Positions 27,059 to 35,506 of a stretch of DNA of 64,000 nt are shown here, one piece after another. The first letter of the stretch is position 1. Each line of letters opens with the position of its first letter. A model generated the notes under the pieces. It was not told the origin of the DNA. It did no database searches and saw nothing but the letters and a program-made list of their open reading frames with translations. Location: NCBI GenBank assembly GCA_965662775.1, contig CBFIIW010000004.1:1-64000 (forward strand), given 5' to 3'. Position numbers and translations under genes: made by a program. The DNA comes from UBA7985 sp002690455. GTDB lineage: Bacteria; Pseudomonadota; Alphaproteobacteria; UBA7985.

Positions 27059-27349
27059 CTAGTCTTCGAGCAGGTTGCCCAGCTTGAGCGCCATACCCAT
27101 GTTGCCGTCGACTGACAGTTTGCCCTGCATAAAGGCCATGGTCGGATTGAGCTCGCCGTTCATCATCGCCACGGCATCTTCCAGCGTGATATTGATGGTC
27201 GCGTCGGCGTCACTGTCATCGGTGGTAACTGTTGTGCCTTCGATCCGCACCACACCATCATCACCAAAGTTCATCTTCAGCGAGCCATCAAGCCCTGCAC
27301 CGCTACTGAGCACCTGATTAAGATTATCGACGATAGCTTCAACAGACAT
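27059..27349 (-). CDS. SCP2 sterol-binding-domain protein
   Basis: 96-residue single SCP2 domain: DGSLKMNFGDDGVVRIEG, DADATINITLEDAVAMMNGELNPTMAFMQGKL and VDGNMGMALKLGNLL. SCP2 domains bind lipids or acyl-CoA. It lies downstream of soxG on the same strand, separated by a 78-bp gap that contains a perfect dyad (27373-27396). It is the size of typical bacterial stand-alone SCP2 proteins. Confidence 0.92.
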   Translation of the reverse strand: MSVEAIVDNLNQVLSSGAGLDGSLKMNFGDDGVVRIEGTTVTTDDSDADATINITLEDAVAMMNGELNPTMAFMQGKLSVDGNMGMALKLGNLLED

Positions 27350-27372
27350 GGGTCAATCCCCTGCAATTTCGT

Positions 27373-27396
27373 AAGGTAAAACGCTGGTTTTACCTT
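27373..27396. promoter_or_regulatory. Perfect 10-bp dyad with 4-nt loop between soxG and SCP2 gene
   Basis: The arms AAGGTAAAAC and GTTTTACCTT are exact reverse complements around GCTG. Transcription through it from the sox operon would form a strong hairpin, but no U-run follows. It could be a terminator/attenuator of soxBDAG or an operator for the SCP2 gene, whose start is 24 bp away. Confidence 0.5.
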
Positions 27397-27427
27397 TAGC
27401 AAAGCCCTCGCGACTTGAACAGAAAAA

Positions 27428-28051
27428 TCAGAATGCCCGCAAGGTCAGCCCGTATTCCTGTGCTGCATCTTCAAGCCGCAGGAACAGGTACTGTGCAAAA
27501 CTCCGCCTGGTGTAAAGACGGATCTGATCCACCCGGCGTTCGCGGAGGTCCGGGGCATAGAGCAGAACGTTACACTTTGCCGCCAACGTCTGGGCACAGG
27601 CTCCCGGCATAAACCGGCTCTGATGCAGGTCCAGCGCACAGACTTTCGACCAAACCTCGCACCAGTGGCTTCCGCCCAGTCCGATCCCCGCCATTTGATC
27701 GCCAACGTCAACCACAGCGGCGAAATCATTAGACAGTGCATCTCGTAGCGCAGCAAGTCGCGCTACCGCATCGCCATGCGCGGGAAGGTCAATGATGAAC
27801 TCATCCGGCGAAGCCCACAGGACGAAGCCATCTCTGGTATCGGTGGTCAGGGTATTGGGCTGCTTCGGCAGCGCGAGACCCAGCGCACTTTCTGCCCGCT
27901 CGACCAGTGCTGCATCGCTCAGGTCTAAGCGTAGCGTGGCCATCCCACGCTTGGGCAACTCCCACAAATGTACGGGCGCCTGAAAGGCAGCGGTCTGCGA
28001 GCGTGCCGCCAGCGCAAGCTTGCTCAAGGGACGGTAGGACAAATCAACCAT
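27428..28051 (-). CDS. soxG: Sarcosine oxidase gamma subunit
   Basis: 207-residue small subunit of heterotetrameric sarcosine oxidase. Family features are LDLSDAALVERAESALGLALP, DGFVLWASPDEFIIDLP, VVDVGDQMAGIGLGG and RFMPGACAQTLAAKCNVLLY. The ATG at 28051 overlaps the soxA stop by 8 nt (ATGGTTGA); an upstream in-frame extension would lie inside soxA. Last gene of soxB-soxD-soxA-soxG. Confidence 0.9.
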   Translation of the reverse strand: MVDLSYRPLSKLALAARSQTAAFQAPVHLWELPKRGMATLRLDLSDAALVERAESALGLALPKQPNTLTTDTRDGFVLWASPDEFIIDLPAHGDAVARLAALRDALSNDFAAVVDVGDQMAGIGLGGSHWCEVWSKVCALDLHQSRFMPGACAQTLAAKCNVLLYAPDLRERRVDQIRLYTRRSFAQYLFLRLEDAAQEYGLTLRAF

Positions 28052-31000
28052 GCTGGCGCTCCCCCTGATTGTCGAAGAAGATCGGGTCTCCCAACGTGAC
28101 CGGTACGTTTCGCCCATCCTCAAGCGGAACGATCAACCGCTCGCCTTTGCGCGCCAGCCCACCCTTAACAATACCCATGGCGATCGAACGGCCCGCTGCC
28201 GAAGACCAGTAGGATGACGACACGTGACCCTGCATGGGCACGGGAGATTTGGGAAAGGCCTGCGCGGGTGCATCCTCAGCCGAGACCAACTGCGCGCCCT
28301 CGGGCAAAACCACCGAAGGATCTTCCGTCAGAATACCGACAAACTGTTTCCGCAACGGGTCGGCCATATCCTTACGGGAGAGTGAACGCTTGCCGATAAA
28401 ATCGTTTTTGTCCGCACCTACGATCCAGTCCATCCCCATGTCGTAAGGATTGAGCGAACCGTCCGTATCCTGCCCAACAATGATGAACCCTTTTTCTGCT
28501 CGCAGCACGTGCATCGCCTCAGTCCCGTATGGCGTGATGCCGTACTTCGAGCCAGCCGTCATCAGCGCTGACCACAGGGCCATACCCTGATCGGCCGGCA
28601 CGTTGATCTCGAAGGCAAGATCGCCAGTGAACGAAATACGGAAGATCCGCGCCTTGATGCCGGCCACTGTCGCATCTTGCCAAGACATAAACGTGAAAGC
28701 CTCGGGCGAAAGGTCGATGTCCGTGCACAGCTCGGCAAGCAAGTCGCGCGCCCGCGGACCATTAAGGGACGCCACGGCCCACTGCTCCGTCACTGAAGTC
28801 AGATAGACTTTGAGGTCTGTCCACTCAGTTTGCAGGTAATCCTCCAGATGGGTCAGCACGCTGGCTGCACCGCCGGTGGTGGTGGTCATCAGGAACTCAT
28901 CCTCTCCCAGCCGGGATGAGACCCCATCGTCCATGATCATTCCGTCCTCACCCAGCATCAGCCCATAGCGACACCGACCTACAGGCAACTTGAGCCACTT
29001 GTTGGTGTAAACGCGATTGAGGAACGTCGCAGCATCAGGCCCTTTGACCACAATCTTACCCAGAGTCGAGGCGTCAAGCAGGCCTACACCCTCGCGCACG
29101 GCGCGGCATTCACGGTCAACAGCTGCGTGGATGTCTTCACCCGGACGCGGGTAGTACCAAGCTCTCTTCCACTGCCCCACATCCTCGAACAAGGCACCGT
29201 TGGCCTCGTGCCAATCGTGCATAGGGGTCACGCGGGCCACGTCGAGGAAGTCCCCTGGCTCTCGCCCGGCGATAGCGCCAAAGGTCGTCGGCGTGTATGG
29301 CGGTCGAAACGTCGTCGTGCCGATCTCAGGGATCGTCACGCCCAGCACGTCTGATAGGATCCCAAGTGCATTGATATTCGACGTTTTGCCCTGATCGGTT
29401 GCCATACCCAGCGTGGTGTAACGTTTGATGTGCTCGACAGAACGGAAGTTCTCGCGAACCGCAAGTTCCAGGTCTGCAGCGGTCACGTCGTTCTGAAAAT
29501 CGACCCAATACTTGCCGCCCTTACTGGTCGGCTTGTCAGACGGCAGCAGCCAAAGATGCCTGATCCGCAAGTCGCCGTCGTGGGCGTCGTCCGAAGACGA
29601 GACCGGCATCGTCCCCTTGCCTACCGGCCCGTCGCTGACCGCGTCAATCGGACCGACGGTGGCACCCAGTGCGCTCACCGCCCGCGTGGCCGCATCAGCG
29701 CCGTCAATCAATGCCTGATTGAGGCCAAAAACCCCGCGACAAGCGCCGGCTGAGAGGCTCGGCGTGGTTGGGTTCGGTGGTCCAGGAACAAAACAGGCGG
29801 CTTCGGGATCGAAGTCGAGCTTGGCGCCAGACTGACAGTGGAGGTGAACGATCGGGTTGTAGCCGCCCGACGTGGCGAGGAAATCGCACGCCAGCACCCG
29901 TGATTCGCCACTGATTTTGCCCCCATCAAGGGTCATTGGTGCGATTTCCACACCGCTGACCCGGCGCGCACCATGCGCAGCGATAACCGTGTGGCCGGTG
30001 TGGACTGGCACGCCCAGATCTCGCAGGCTTCGGGCGTTGGGGCCCTCGTTCCGCTGGCTGCGGTCTGCTTCCCGAACATCAACCACGCTGACTTCGATTC
30101 CGGCGTGGTGCGCCTTGATCGCGGCTGAAAGCGCCATATCGTTGTTGACCACGAAAACGCCGCGATCTCCCGCACGAACGCCGTAGCGCTGCAGATAGGT
30201 CTCAACCGCGCTGGCGAACATGATCCCGGGCAGATCGTTGTTTCGGAAGACCAACGGTCGCTCAAAGGCGCCTGTGGCCAGCACAACCTGGCGCGCGCGG
30301 ATTCGGTGCCACCGCATGCGGGGAGTGTGCAAGCCAGCCTGACCGGGGTCGAGATGATCGGTCACCCGCTCCAATGCTGTCAGCATGTTATGGTCGAAGA
30401 TACCCGAAAGGGTTGTCCGGGTCATGACCCGGACGTTGGACATAGCGGCAAGGTCAGCTGTGACATCGTTGATCCAGCTTTCGGCGTCCTTGCCATCGAT
30501 TGTCACCGGGTCGCGCAGCAGTGACCCGCCACACAGGCTGTCCTGTTCAACCAGAATAACCCGGGCACCGGACTGGGCGGCTGTTCGCGCGGCCTGTAGC
30601 CCCGTAGGCCCGGCACCGACAATCACAACGTCAGCATGCAGGTAGTGCGCGTCATAGCGGGCAATGTCCGGGCTTTCGTCGCTCACCCCCAGACCGGCAG
30701 CGCGCCGGATAATCGGCTCGATGAGACCGTGCCAGAGGCGGGTGCTGACCAGAAAAGTCTTGTAGTAAAAGCCCGCCGGAAAGAAACGTGCCAGTAGTGT
30801 ATTGATCGCCCCCAAGTCAAAGCGAAGCGAGGGAAAGGCGTTGACCGAACGGGTGGTCAGACCCTGACGCAACTCGGTCACTGTGGCGCGGTTGTTGGCC
30901 TCGCGCGTGCCCCTTTCGGCTTCGGTGACGTTGCAGTCGATCAGCGCGTTAGGCTCTTCCACGCCTGCTGAGACAATCCCGCGCGGGCGATGGTATTTAA

Positions 31001-31154
31001 ACGAACGACCGACGAGATGCACGCCGTTGGCGAGCAGGGCCGAGGCGACCGTGTCACCTCGATAGCCTTCGAAAATCTGGCCATCAAAGGTAAAGCTCAG
31101 CGGCTCGCCACGATCGATTCGACCGCCTTCACTCTGGCGGAATTTCTGACTCAT
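28044..31154 (-). CDS. soxA: Sarcosine oxidase alpha subunit
   Basis: 1036-residue large subunit. Together with beta, gamma and delta it oxidises sarcosine to glycine, passing the methyl group to tetrahydrofolate. Domains: N-terminal ferredoxin-like domain (about 15-80, TFDGQIFEGYRGDTVASALL), a dinucleotide-binding domain with VVIVGAGPTGLQAARTA at about 176-192, and a C-terminal GcvT-like folate domain (about 640-1030) with LDASTLGKIVVKGPDAATFL and ASLNGPRARDLLAEL. It overlaps soxD by 4 nt and soxG by 8 nt. Length is normal. Confidence 0.96.
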   Translation of the reverse strand: MSQKFRQSEGGRIDRGEPLSFTFDGQIFEGYRGDTVASALLANGVHLVGRSFKYHRPRGIVSAGVEEPNALIDCNVTEAERGTREANNRATVTELRQGLTTRSVNAFPSLRFDLGAINTLLARFFPAGFYYKTFLVSTRLWHGLIEPIIRRAAGLGVSDESPDIARYDAHYLHADVVIVGAGPTGLQAARTAAQSGARVILVEQDSLCGGSLLRDPVTIDGKDAESWINDVTADLAAMSNVRVMTRTTLSGIFDHNMLTALERVTDHLDPGQAGLHTPRMRWHRIRARQVVLATGAFERPLVFRNNDLPGIMFASAVETYLQRYGVRAGDRGVFVVNNDMALSAAIKAHHAGIEVSVVDVREADRSQRNEGPNARSLRDLGVPVHTGHTVIAAHGARRVSGVEIAPMTLDGGKISGESRVLACDFLATSGGYNPIVHLHCQSGAKLDFDPEAACFVPGPPNPTTPSLSAGACRGVFGLNQALIDGADAATRAVSALGATVGPIDAVSDGPVGKGTMPVSSSDDAHDGDLRIRHLWLLPSDKPTSKGGKYWVDFQNDVTAADLELAVRENFRSVEHIKRYTTLGMATDQGKTSNINALGILSDVLGVTIPEIGTTTFRPPYTPTTFGAIAGREPGDFLDVARVTPMHDWHEANGALFEDVGQWKRAWYYPRPGEDIHAAVDRECRAVREGVGLLDASTLGKIVVKGPDAATFLNRVYTNKWLKLPVGRCRYGLMLGEDGMIMDDGVSSRLGEDEFLMTTTTGGAASVLTHLEDYLQTEWTDLKVYLTSVTEQWAVASLNGPRARDLLAELCTDIDLSPEAFTFMSWQDATVAGIKARIFRISFTGDLAFEINVPADQGMALWSALMTAGSKYGITPYGTEAMHVLRAEKGFIIVGQDTDGSLNPYDMGMDWIVGADKNDFIGKRSLSRKDMADPLRKQFVGILTEDPSVVLPEGAQLVSAEDAPAQAFPKSPVPMQGHVSSSYWSSAAGRSIAMGIVKGGLARKGERLIVPLEDGRNVPVTLGDPIFFDNQGERQHG

Positions 31155-31510
31155 TTACCTTCCTCCGCCGACGTTGGTTCGGTTGTGCGCTCGTACTCGA
31201 AGGAAATCTCTTCGCCTTCGATCCGGCTCTCCTCGATGGGTGGGGTTTCGCCTGAACGGTAAGTGGCGAGCACCTCCGAGGAGACGGTATCGCGGACGGC
31301 ATTGAAGAACTTGCGGCAGCCTGCAGCGTGATACCAGCGTTCATGCGCCACGCCCTTGATGTTCTTTCGGTAGTAGACCCAGCGCGCCCAATTATGGTCG
31401 TCGAGGGTGCCTTCGGCCTCTTCAGGCCGAGGCTTGTGGGCCTGATGAGCGTAGGAGAACTCGACCTCAGGGCGGTCCTGCTCGCAGTAGGGGCAACGGA
31501 TCAGCAGCAT
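31151..31510 (-). CDS. soxD: Sarcosine oxidase delta subunit
   Basis: 119-residue zinc-binding subunit. It begins MLLIRCPYCEQDRPEVEFSY, with the CPYC pair, and continues with DDHNWARWVYYRKNIKG and WYHAAGCRKFFNAVRDT, where a His and a Cys complete the zinc site. It overlaps the soxA start by 4 nt (ATGA) and is 17 nt after soxB. An acidic C-terminal tail is typical of the family. Confidence 0.95.
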   Translation of the reverse strand: MLLIRCPYCEQDRPEVEFSYAHQAHKPRPEEAEGTLDDHNWARWVYYRKNIKGVAHERWYHAAGCRKFFNAVRDTVSSEVLATYRSGETPPIEESRIEGEEISFEYERTTEPTSAEEGK

Positions 31511-31527
31511 GGAGGGGGTTCTCCGGG

Positions 31528-32799
31528 TTAGTGTGCGACGGCGGCGGCGCCGTGCTCGTCGATCAGAAACCCGGTTTCAAACCGGGACAGCGAAAACGGG
31601 GCCGTGAGTTCGGTGGGCTCTCCTCGGGCGATATGGGCCGCAAAAGCATGCCCGGAGCCCGGGGTCGCCTTAAAGCCACCGGTGCCCCAACCACAGTTCA
31701 GGTACATATTGGCCACCGGCGTCGAGGTCAGGATTGGACTTGCATCCGGGCAGACATCGACGATGCCACCCCACTGGCGAAGCATTTTCATTCGTTTGTA
31801 CTGTGGGAACAGTTCGCAAATAGCGACGAGGGTCTCTTCCGCCAATTGCTGGGAACCACGCTGACCGTAAGAAATGTACTGATCCACGCCCGCGCCAATG
31901 ACCAGTTCCCCCTTGTCGGACTGGGAGATATAGGCGTGCACGGCGTTCGACATTACCACAGTGTGGATCGTTGGCTTGATGGGCTCAGACACCAGGGCCT
32001 GAAGAGGGTGGCTCTCTACGGGCAGGTGGAAGCCCGCCATGGAGGCCAGCACCGAGGAGTGACCGGCGGGCACCAGCCCGACCTTCTTTGCCCGGATTGG
32101 GCCCTTGGTGGTCTGAACGCCTTTGACCATGCCGCCCTGGATATCGAAGCCCGTCACACGGCAGTTCTGGATAATGTGAACCCCCATCTCGTCGCACTTG
32201 CGCGCATAGCCCCAGGCCACGGCATCGTGGCGGGCCGTACCGCCGCGCGGTTGGAAGGAGGCGCCCAGCACCGGATAACGTCCGCCGCCGCGCAAATCGA
32301 TGCCCGGAACCTTCTTCTTTACCCCGGCAGCATCGAGGTAGATGCTATCGATGCCGTTGAGACGGTTGGCGTGCACGCGCCGCTGAGTGTCGCGGACGTC
32401 GGTGATGTTGTGGGCGAGGTTCATGACCCCTCGCTGGCTGAACATGACGTTATAGTTCAGGTCTTGGGTCAGGCCCTCCCAAAGCTTCATCGAATGCTCG
32501 TAGATGGCCGCAGACTGATCCCAGAGGTAGTTGGAACGCACAATTGTGGTGTTTCGACCAGTGTTTCCTCCGCCGATCCATCCCTTCTCCAGCACAGCTA
32601 TATTGGTGATGCCGTGCTCCTTGGCCAGATAGTAGGCCGTCGCCAAGCCGTGCCCCCCGCCACCAACGATGATCACCTCATAGGCGTCGAGCGGTTCGGG
32701 GCTGCGCCACTGCTGCTCCCAGTTCTGATGCCAGGAGAAGGCATTGCGAACCAGAGACAGAGCGTTGAAACGCTGTTTTTTGGCGGGCTGGTTGACCAT
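31528..32799 (-). CDS. soxB: Sarcosine oxidase beta subunit
   Basis: 423-residue FAD/FMN subunit that holds the sarcosine oxidation site. Visible: EVIIVGGGGHGLATAYYLAKEHG at about 41-63, AVLEKGWIGGGNTGRNTTIVRSNYLW, and GGTARHDAVAWGYAR, where His191 matches the histidine that binds FMN covalently in the Corynebacterium enzyme. The C-terminus has LNCGWGTGGFKATPGSGHAFA. First gene of the sox operon; 737 bp separate it from a divergent GlxA/GbdR-type regulator. Confidence 0.96.
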   Translation of the reverse strand: MVNQPAKKQRFNALSLVRNAFSWHQNWEQQWRSPEPLDAYEVIIVGGGGHGLATAYYLAKEHGITNIAVLEKGWIGGGNTGRNTTIVRSNYLWDQSAAIYEHSMKLWEGLTQDLNYNVMFSQRGVMNLAHNITDVRDTQRRVHANRLNGIDSIYLDAAGVKKKVPGIDLRGGGRYPVLGASFQPRGGTARHDAVAWGYARKCDEMGVHIIQNCRVTGFDIQGGMVKGVQTTKGPIRAKKVGLVPAGHSSVLASMAGFHLPVESHPLQALVSEPIKPTIHTVVMSNAVHAYISQSDKGELVIGAGVDQYISYGQRGSQQLAEETLVAICELFPQYKRMKMLRQWGGIVDVCPDASPILTSTPVANMYLNCGWGTGGFKATPGSGHAFAAHIARGEPTELTAPFSLSRFETGFLIDEHGAAAVAH

Positions 32800-33536
32800 A
32801 GAGGTTCCCCCGGAGTGGCGGTAACTGAGCGGCCGTCGTTGAACAGCCAGAATGGGGCGACCATCCGAGAACGGTCAGCATGGGGCGAGAGCGACGAGCC
32901 AGACGACTGAATACTACTGCCGCAGAACAGGCACCACAGTGCTCCAGCCCGAAGGCCGTTGCACGTGCCGCAATCACTTGCGCGCAAAGGACACAATACA
33001 ACCGCGAGAAGGCGGCGCAAACCTGCCTGCACGCGCCTCAACCCCGCAAAGGTGTCGCACCTCGGGGGAGGATGCCCCTTCAGCGTATGACCCGCAATCC
33101 ATGGCACAGAGTGTAGGCTTGGGACGACAAGCCATTGGTGGTAAGCCGCAGCGCGCATACGCTTCCCCCCCGTGCATGAATGTTTGCGCAGTGGGTTGAG
33201 TTGCCGGGAAGACCATTTGCGGGGAAAGTGCTTCGCTTCACAGTGGTTCGTGGAAAGCAGTTTCACCCTGATCGCGCCGCGCCGCCGGTAGCAGGTGGAT
33301 GTTGGATGGTGGTCAGAGGTGGCCCTGAAATGGGTCATCGCGTGCTCATTGAGCCGCTGGAACACCATGCCATCACGATCCCAATGGATGCATCGTGCCC
33401 AAAACTGGTTTCGATCGCATCACAGCAGCATTTTTGCCCTTGCGTCGCGAATTATTTCAAAGCAAAGCTCATCGCGAATCGTTAGCAATCGACGTTGTCT
33501 GTCGACATTGCGCCGAGCCGGAGTTTACCCACCCCT
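32800..33536. other. 737-bp intergenic region between soxB and the GlxA/GbdR-type regulator
   Basis: I see no credible gene here; open frames on both strands lack family likeness and ribosome sites. Near its right end TCGCGAAT occurs as a direct repeat at 33445-33452 and 33472-33479, 27 bp apart, about 60-90 bp before the regulator start. The region must hold the two divergent promoters; none can be assigned by eye. Confidence 0.5.
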
Positions 33537-34559
33537 ATGTTTGGTTCCCGCCCCAACGAATTCCCGCAGCGTCTGGGCTTCATTCTGACAGATCAATTCT
33601 CGATGATGGCCTTTGCCAGTGCCATTGAAACACTGCGTATGGCTAACCGGTTGAGCGACAAGAAGCTCTACGATTGGATATTGGTCTCGGATACGGGCCA
33701 GGCAGTGGCCTGCTCCAACGGCATCCTTGTACCGGTCGATGGGGCACTGGATACGGCCATGGACTGCGTTTCGGTGACGATCTGCTCTGGCCTTGATGTG
33801 CATCGGGTCGATACGGCGCTAATCATCCCGTTTTTGCGCCGGGCGGCGTCTAAAGGGCTTGAAGTCGGCGCGATCTGTACGGGGGCGTTCATTCTAGCCA
33901 AATCGGGCCTGCTGGACGGGCATACCTGTACCATCCACTGGGAGAACCTTGCCGCCTTTACCGAGCTGTTCCCCGATATCGAAGTGACCACGGAGGTCTT
34001 CGAGATTGATCGAAAGCGGTACTCCTGCTCGGGTGGGACAGCCGCGCTGGACCTGATGCTCAATCTGGTATCGATCCAACATGGCCACGAGCTGGCTGCC
34101 GCAGTGGCTGACCAGCTGCTGCACGAGCGGATCCGCGATCACCGAGACCAGCAGCGCGTCGCCTTGCCTGCGCGACTGGGTGTGCGCCACCCTAAGCTGC
34201 TGGCCGCAATCAAGGCGATGGAGGAAAACCTCGAGGAGCCGCTGACCCGCGGCGAACTCGCCGATATGGCATCGCTTTCGACCCGGCAGCTGGAACGGTT
34301 GTTCCGGAAGTACATGAACCGCTCACCGGCGCGCTACTATCTGGAGCTAAGACTGAACAAGTCGCGGCTACTGTTGTTGCAGACACCAATGCCTGTCATT
34401 GATGTGGCCCTGGCCTGTGGCTTCGTGTCGGCGTCTCACTTTTCCAAGTGTTACCGTGACTTTTTCGGCAAGACCCCGCGCCAGGAGCGCTCCGGGACGG
34501 TCGATCCGGGGGATCTGGGCTTTGATCACACCCCGAATTATGAAGAAGAAGCGGCCTGA
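33537..34559 (+). CDS. GlxA/GbdR-type transcriptional regulator (DJ-1/PfpI + AraC domains)
   Basis: 340 residues. The N-terminal DJ-1/PfpI-like ligand domain runs to about 190 (RLGFILTDQFSMMAFASAIETLRMANRLS, AICTGAFILAKSGLLDG, CSGGTAALDLMLNL). The C-terminal AraC HTH pair follows at about 225-320 (ELADMASLSTRQLERLFRKYM, DVALACGFVSASHFSKCYRDFFGKTP). This architecture includes GbdR, the activator of glycine betaine and dimethylglycine catabolism in Pseudomonas. Being divergent from soxBDAG suggests it controls that operon. ATG 33537 chosen because it gives the family N-terminus. Confidence 0.9.
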   Translation: MFGSRPNEFPQRLGFILTDQFSMMAFASAIETLRMANRLSDKKLYDWILVSDTGQAVACSNGILVPVDGALDTAMDCVSVTICSGLDVHRVDTALIIPFLRRAASKGLEVGAICTGAFILAKSGLLDGHTCTIHWENLAAFTELFPDIEVTTEVFEIDRKRYSCSGGTAALDLMLNLVSIQHGHELAAAVADQLLHERIRDHRDQQRVALPARLGVRHPKLLAAIKAMEENLEEPLTRGELADMASLSTRQLERLFRKYMNRSPARYYLELRLNKSRLLLLQTPMPVIDVALACGFVSASHFSKCYRDFFGKTPRQERSGTVDPGDLGFDHTPNYEEEAA

Positions 34560-34650
34560 ACGACCGCTGCCTGTGCCGAGATCCGGAGCCTTTTGAATTC
34601 TGCAGGAAAGACATGTTGCGCCGGGCCTGGGCCGGCGCGTCCGTTTTGTT

Positions 34651-34698
34651 GCGCGTGGACGATTTGTAAGCCGCGAAGCGGCGTCAAATCGAACGCGC
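34651..34698. repeat. REP-like palindromic module A, copy 1
   Basis: Nested arms GCGCGT/ACGCGC, GATTTG/CAAATC and GCCGC-GAA-GCGGC. The central 30 bp (34661-34690) are identical to 45049-45078. It lies in the gap between the regulator and yqaA-like genes, 64 bp from a module B copy. Confidence 0.8.
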
Positions 34699-34762
34699 CA
34701 GCTATGCCTAGCGCTCAAAGGGTACCGCGTTGAGCGCGGTGCAAAGGTGACCCAGCACCGTT

Positions 34763-34811
34763 GCGCCGACCTTGTCTCGACCGCTTCGCGGTCTTCGACA
34801 AGGCGTCGCGC
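34763..34811. repeat. REP-like palindromic module B, copy 2
   Basis: Same module as 26988-27036 with one mismatch; arms CCTTGTC/GACAAGG and GACCGC-TTC-GCGGTC, the inner arm being perfect here. It lies 30 bp downstream of the YqaA-family gene stop, on the side where a terminator would be. Confidence 0.78.
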
Positions 34812-34841
34812 AGACCAACGGCGACACCATCACTCCGGCGC

Positions 34842-35441
34842 TTAGAACAGCAGGCTGACAGCCACAAAGCCACCCACCACAACGACCAACAGCGCTAAGA
34901 CACTCCATCCGCTATTGCGTCGGATCACAGCCTTTAGTGGTTCGCCGAAGACCCAGAAAAGAACCCCGAAAAACAGGAACCTCAGCAAGCGTCCGGCCAT
35001 GGCAACCGCAATGAACAACGTCAGATCAAATTGGACCACCCCGGAGCCAATACACACAACCTTGAACGGGATCGGTGTTAGTGCACCCATAAAGATCAAC
35101 CAACTGCCGCCCGCCGGATTGTCCTGCATTCGCGCCGCAAAGGCCTCAAGTTGACCTGAAACACCCAACCACCCCAGCAGCGGCTTTGCGAGCGCCTCAT
35201 AAAAACCCCAGCCCAACGCGTACCCCAACAATCCGCCCAACACGCTCGTTACCGTCGCGATCAACACGACCACTGGGATCCGCCGCCGCGAAGAAAGCAT
35301 GATCGGAACTGACACCGCATCAACTGGCACCGGCAGCACCGCACTCTCCGCGAAGCTCACCCCGCCCAGCAGCCATAGCGCCGTTCGCGACCCTGCAGCC
35401 CGCTCGGCACGGTCATAGAGCGTCTTAAACCCTAGCGCCAT
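34842..35441 (-). CDS. YqaA/DedA-like (VTT domain) membrane protein
   Basis: 199 residues with about five hydrophobic segments. SFAESAVLPVPVDAVSVPIMLS and FMGALTPIPFKVVCIGSGVVQ are typical of the YqaA branch of the DedA/VTT superfamily. Such proteins are proposed flippases or proton-dependent transporters of lipid carriers. Follows the corrinoid-activation gene on the minus strand by 65 bp; the functional link is unclear. Confidence 0.88.
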   Translation of the reverse strand: MALGFKTLYDRAERAAGSRTALWLLGGVSFAESAVLPVPVDAVSVPIMLSSRRRIPVVVLIATVTSVLGGLLGYALGWGFYEALAKPLLGWLGVSGQLEAFAARMQDNPAGGSWLIFMGALTPIPFKVVCIGSGVVQFDLTLFIAVAMAGRLLRFLFFGVLFWVFGEPLKAVIRRNSGWSVLALLVVVVGGFVAVSLLF

Positions 35442-35506
35442 CGGTCTGGTCCAGTTCTCTCGGTCTCTTTGGAAACCCCCGGTGCATCCTACACCCGCTC
35501 GGGTCG

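Noticed and set aside
31531..32910. Plus-strand open frame of about 460 codons opposite soxB
   Set aside because: Mirror of soxB; no motif and no ribosome site.
33180..33485. Small open frame before the GlxA/GbdR-type regulator
   Set aside because: No family likeness and poor start context; treated as part of the intergenic region.
32800..33536. Riboswitch between soxB and the regulator
   Set aside because: No conserved glycine or SAM riboswitch core could be recognised by eye.
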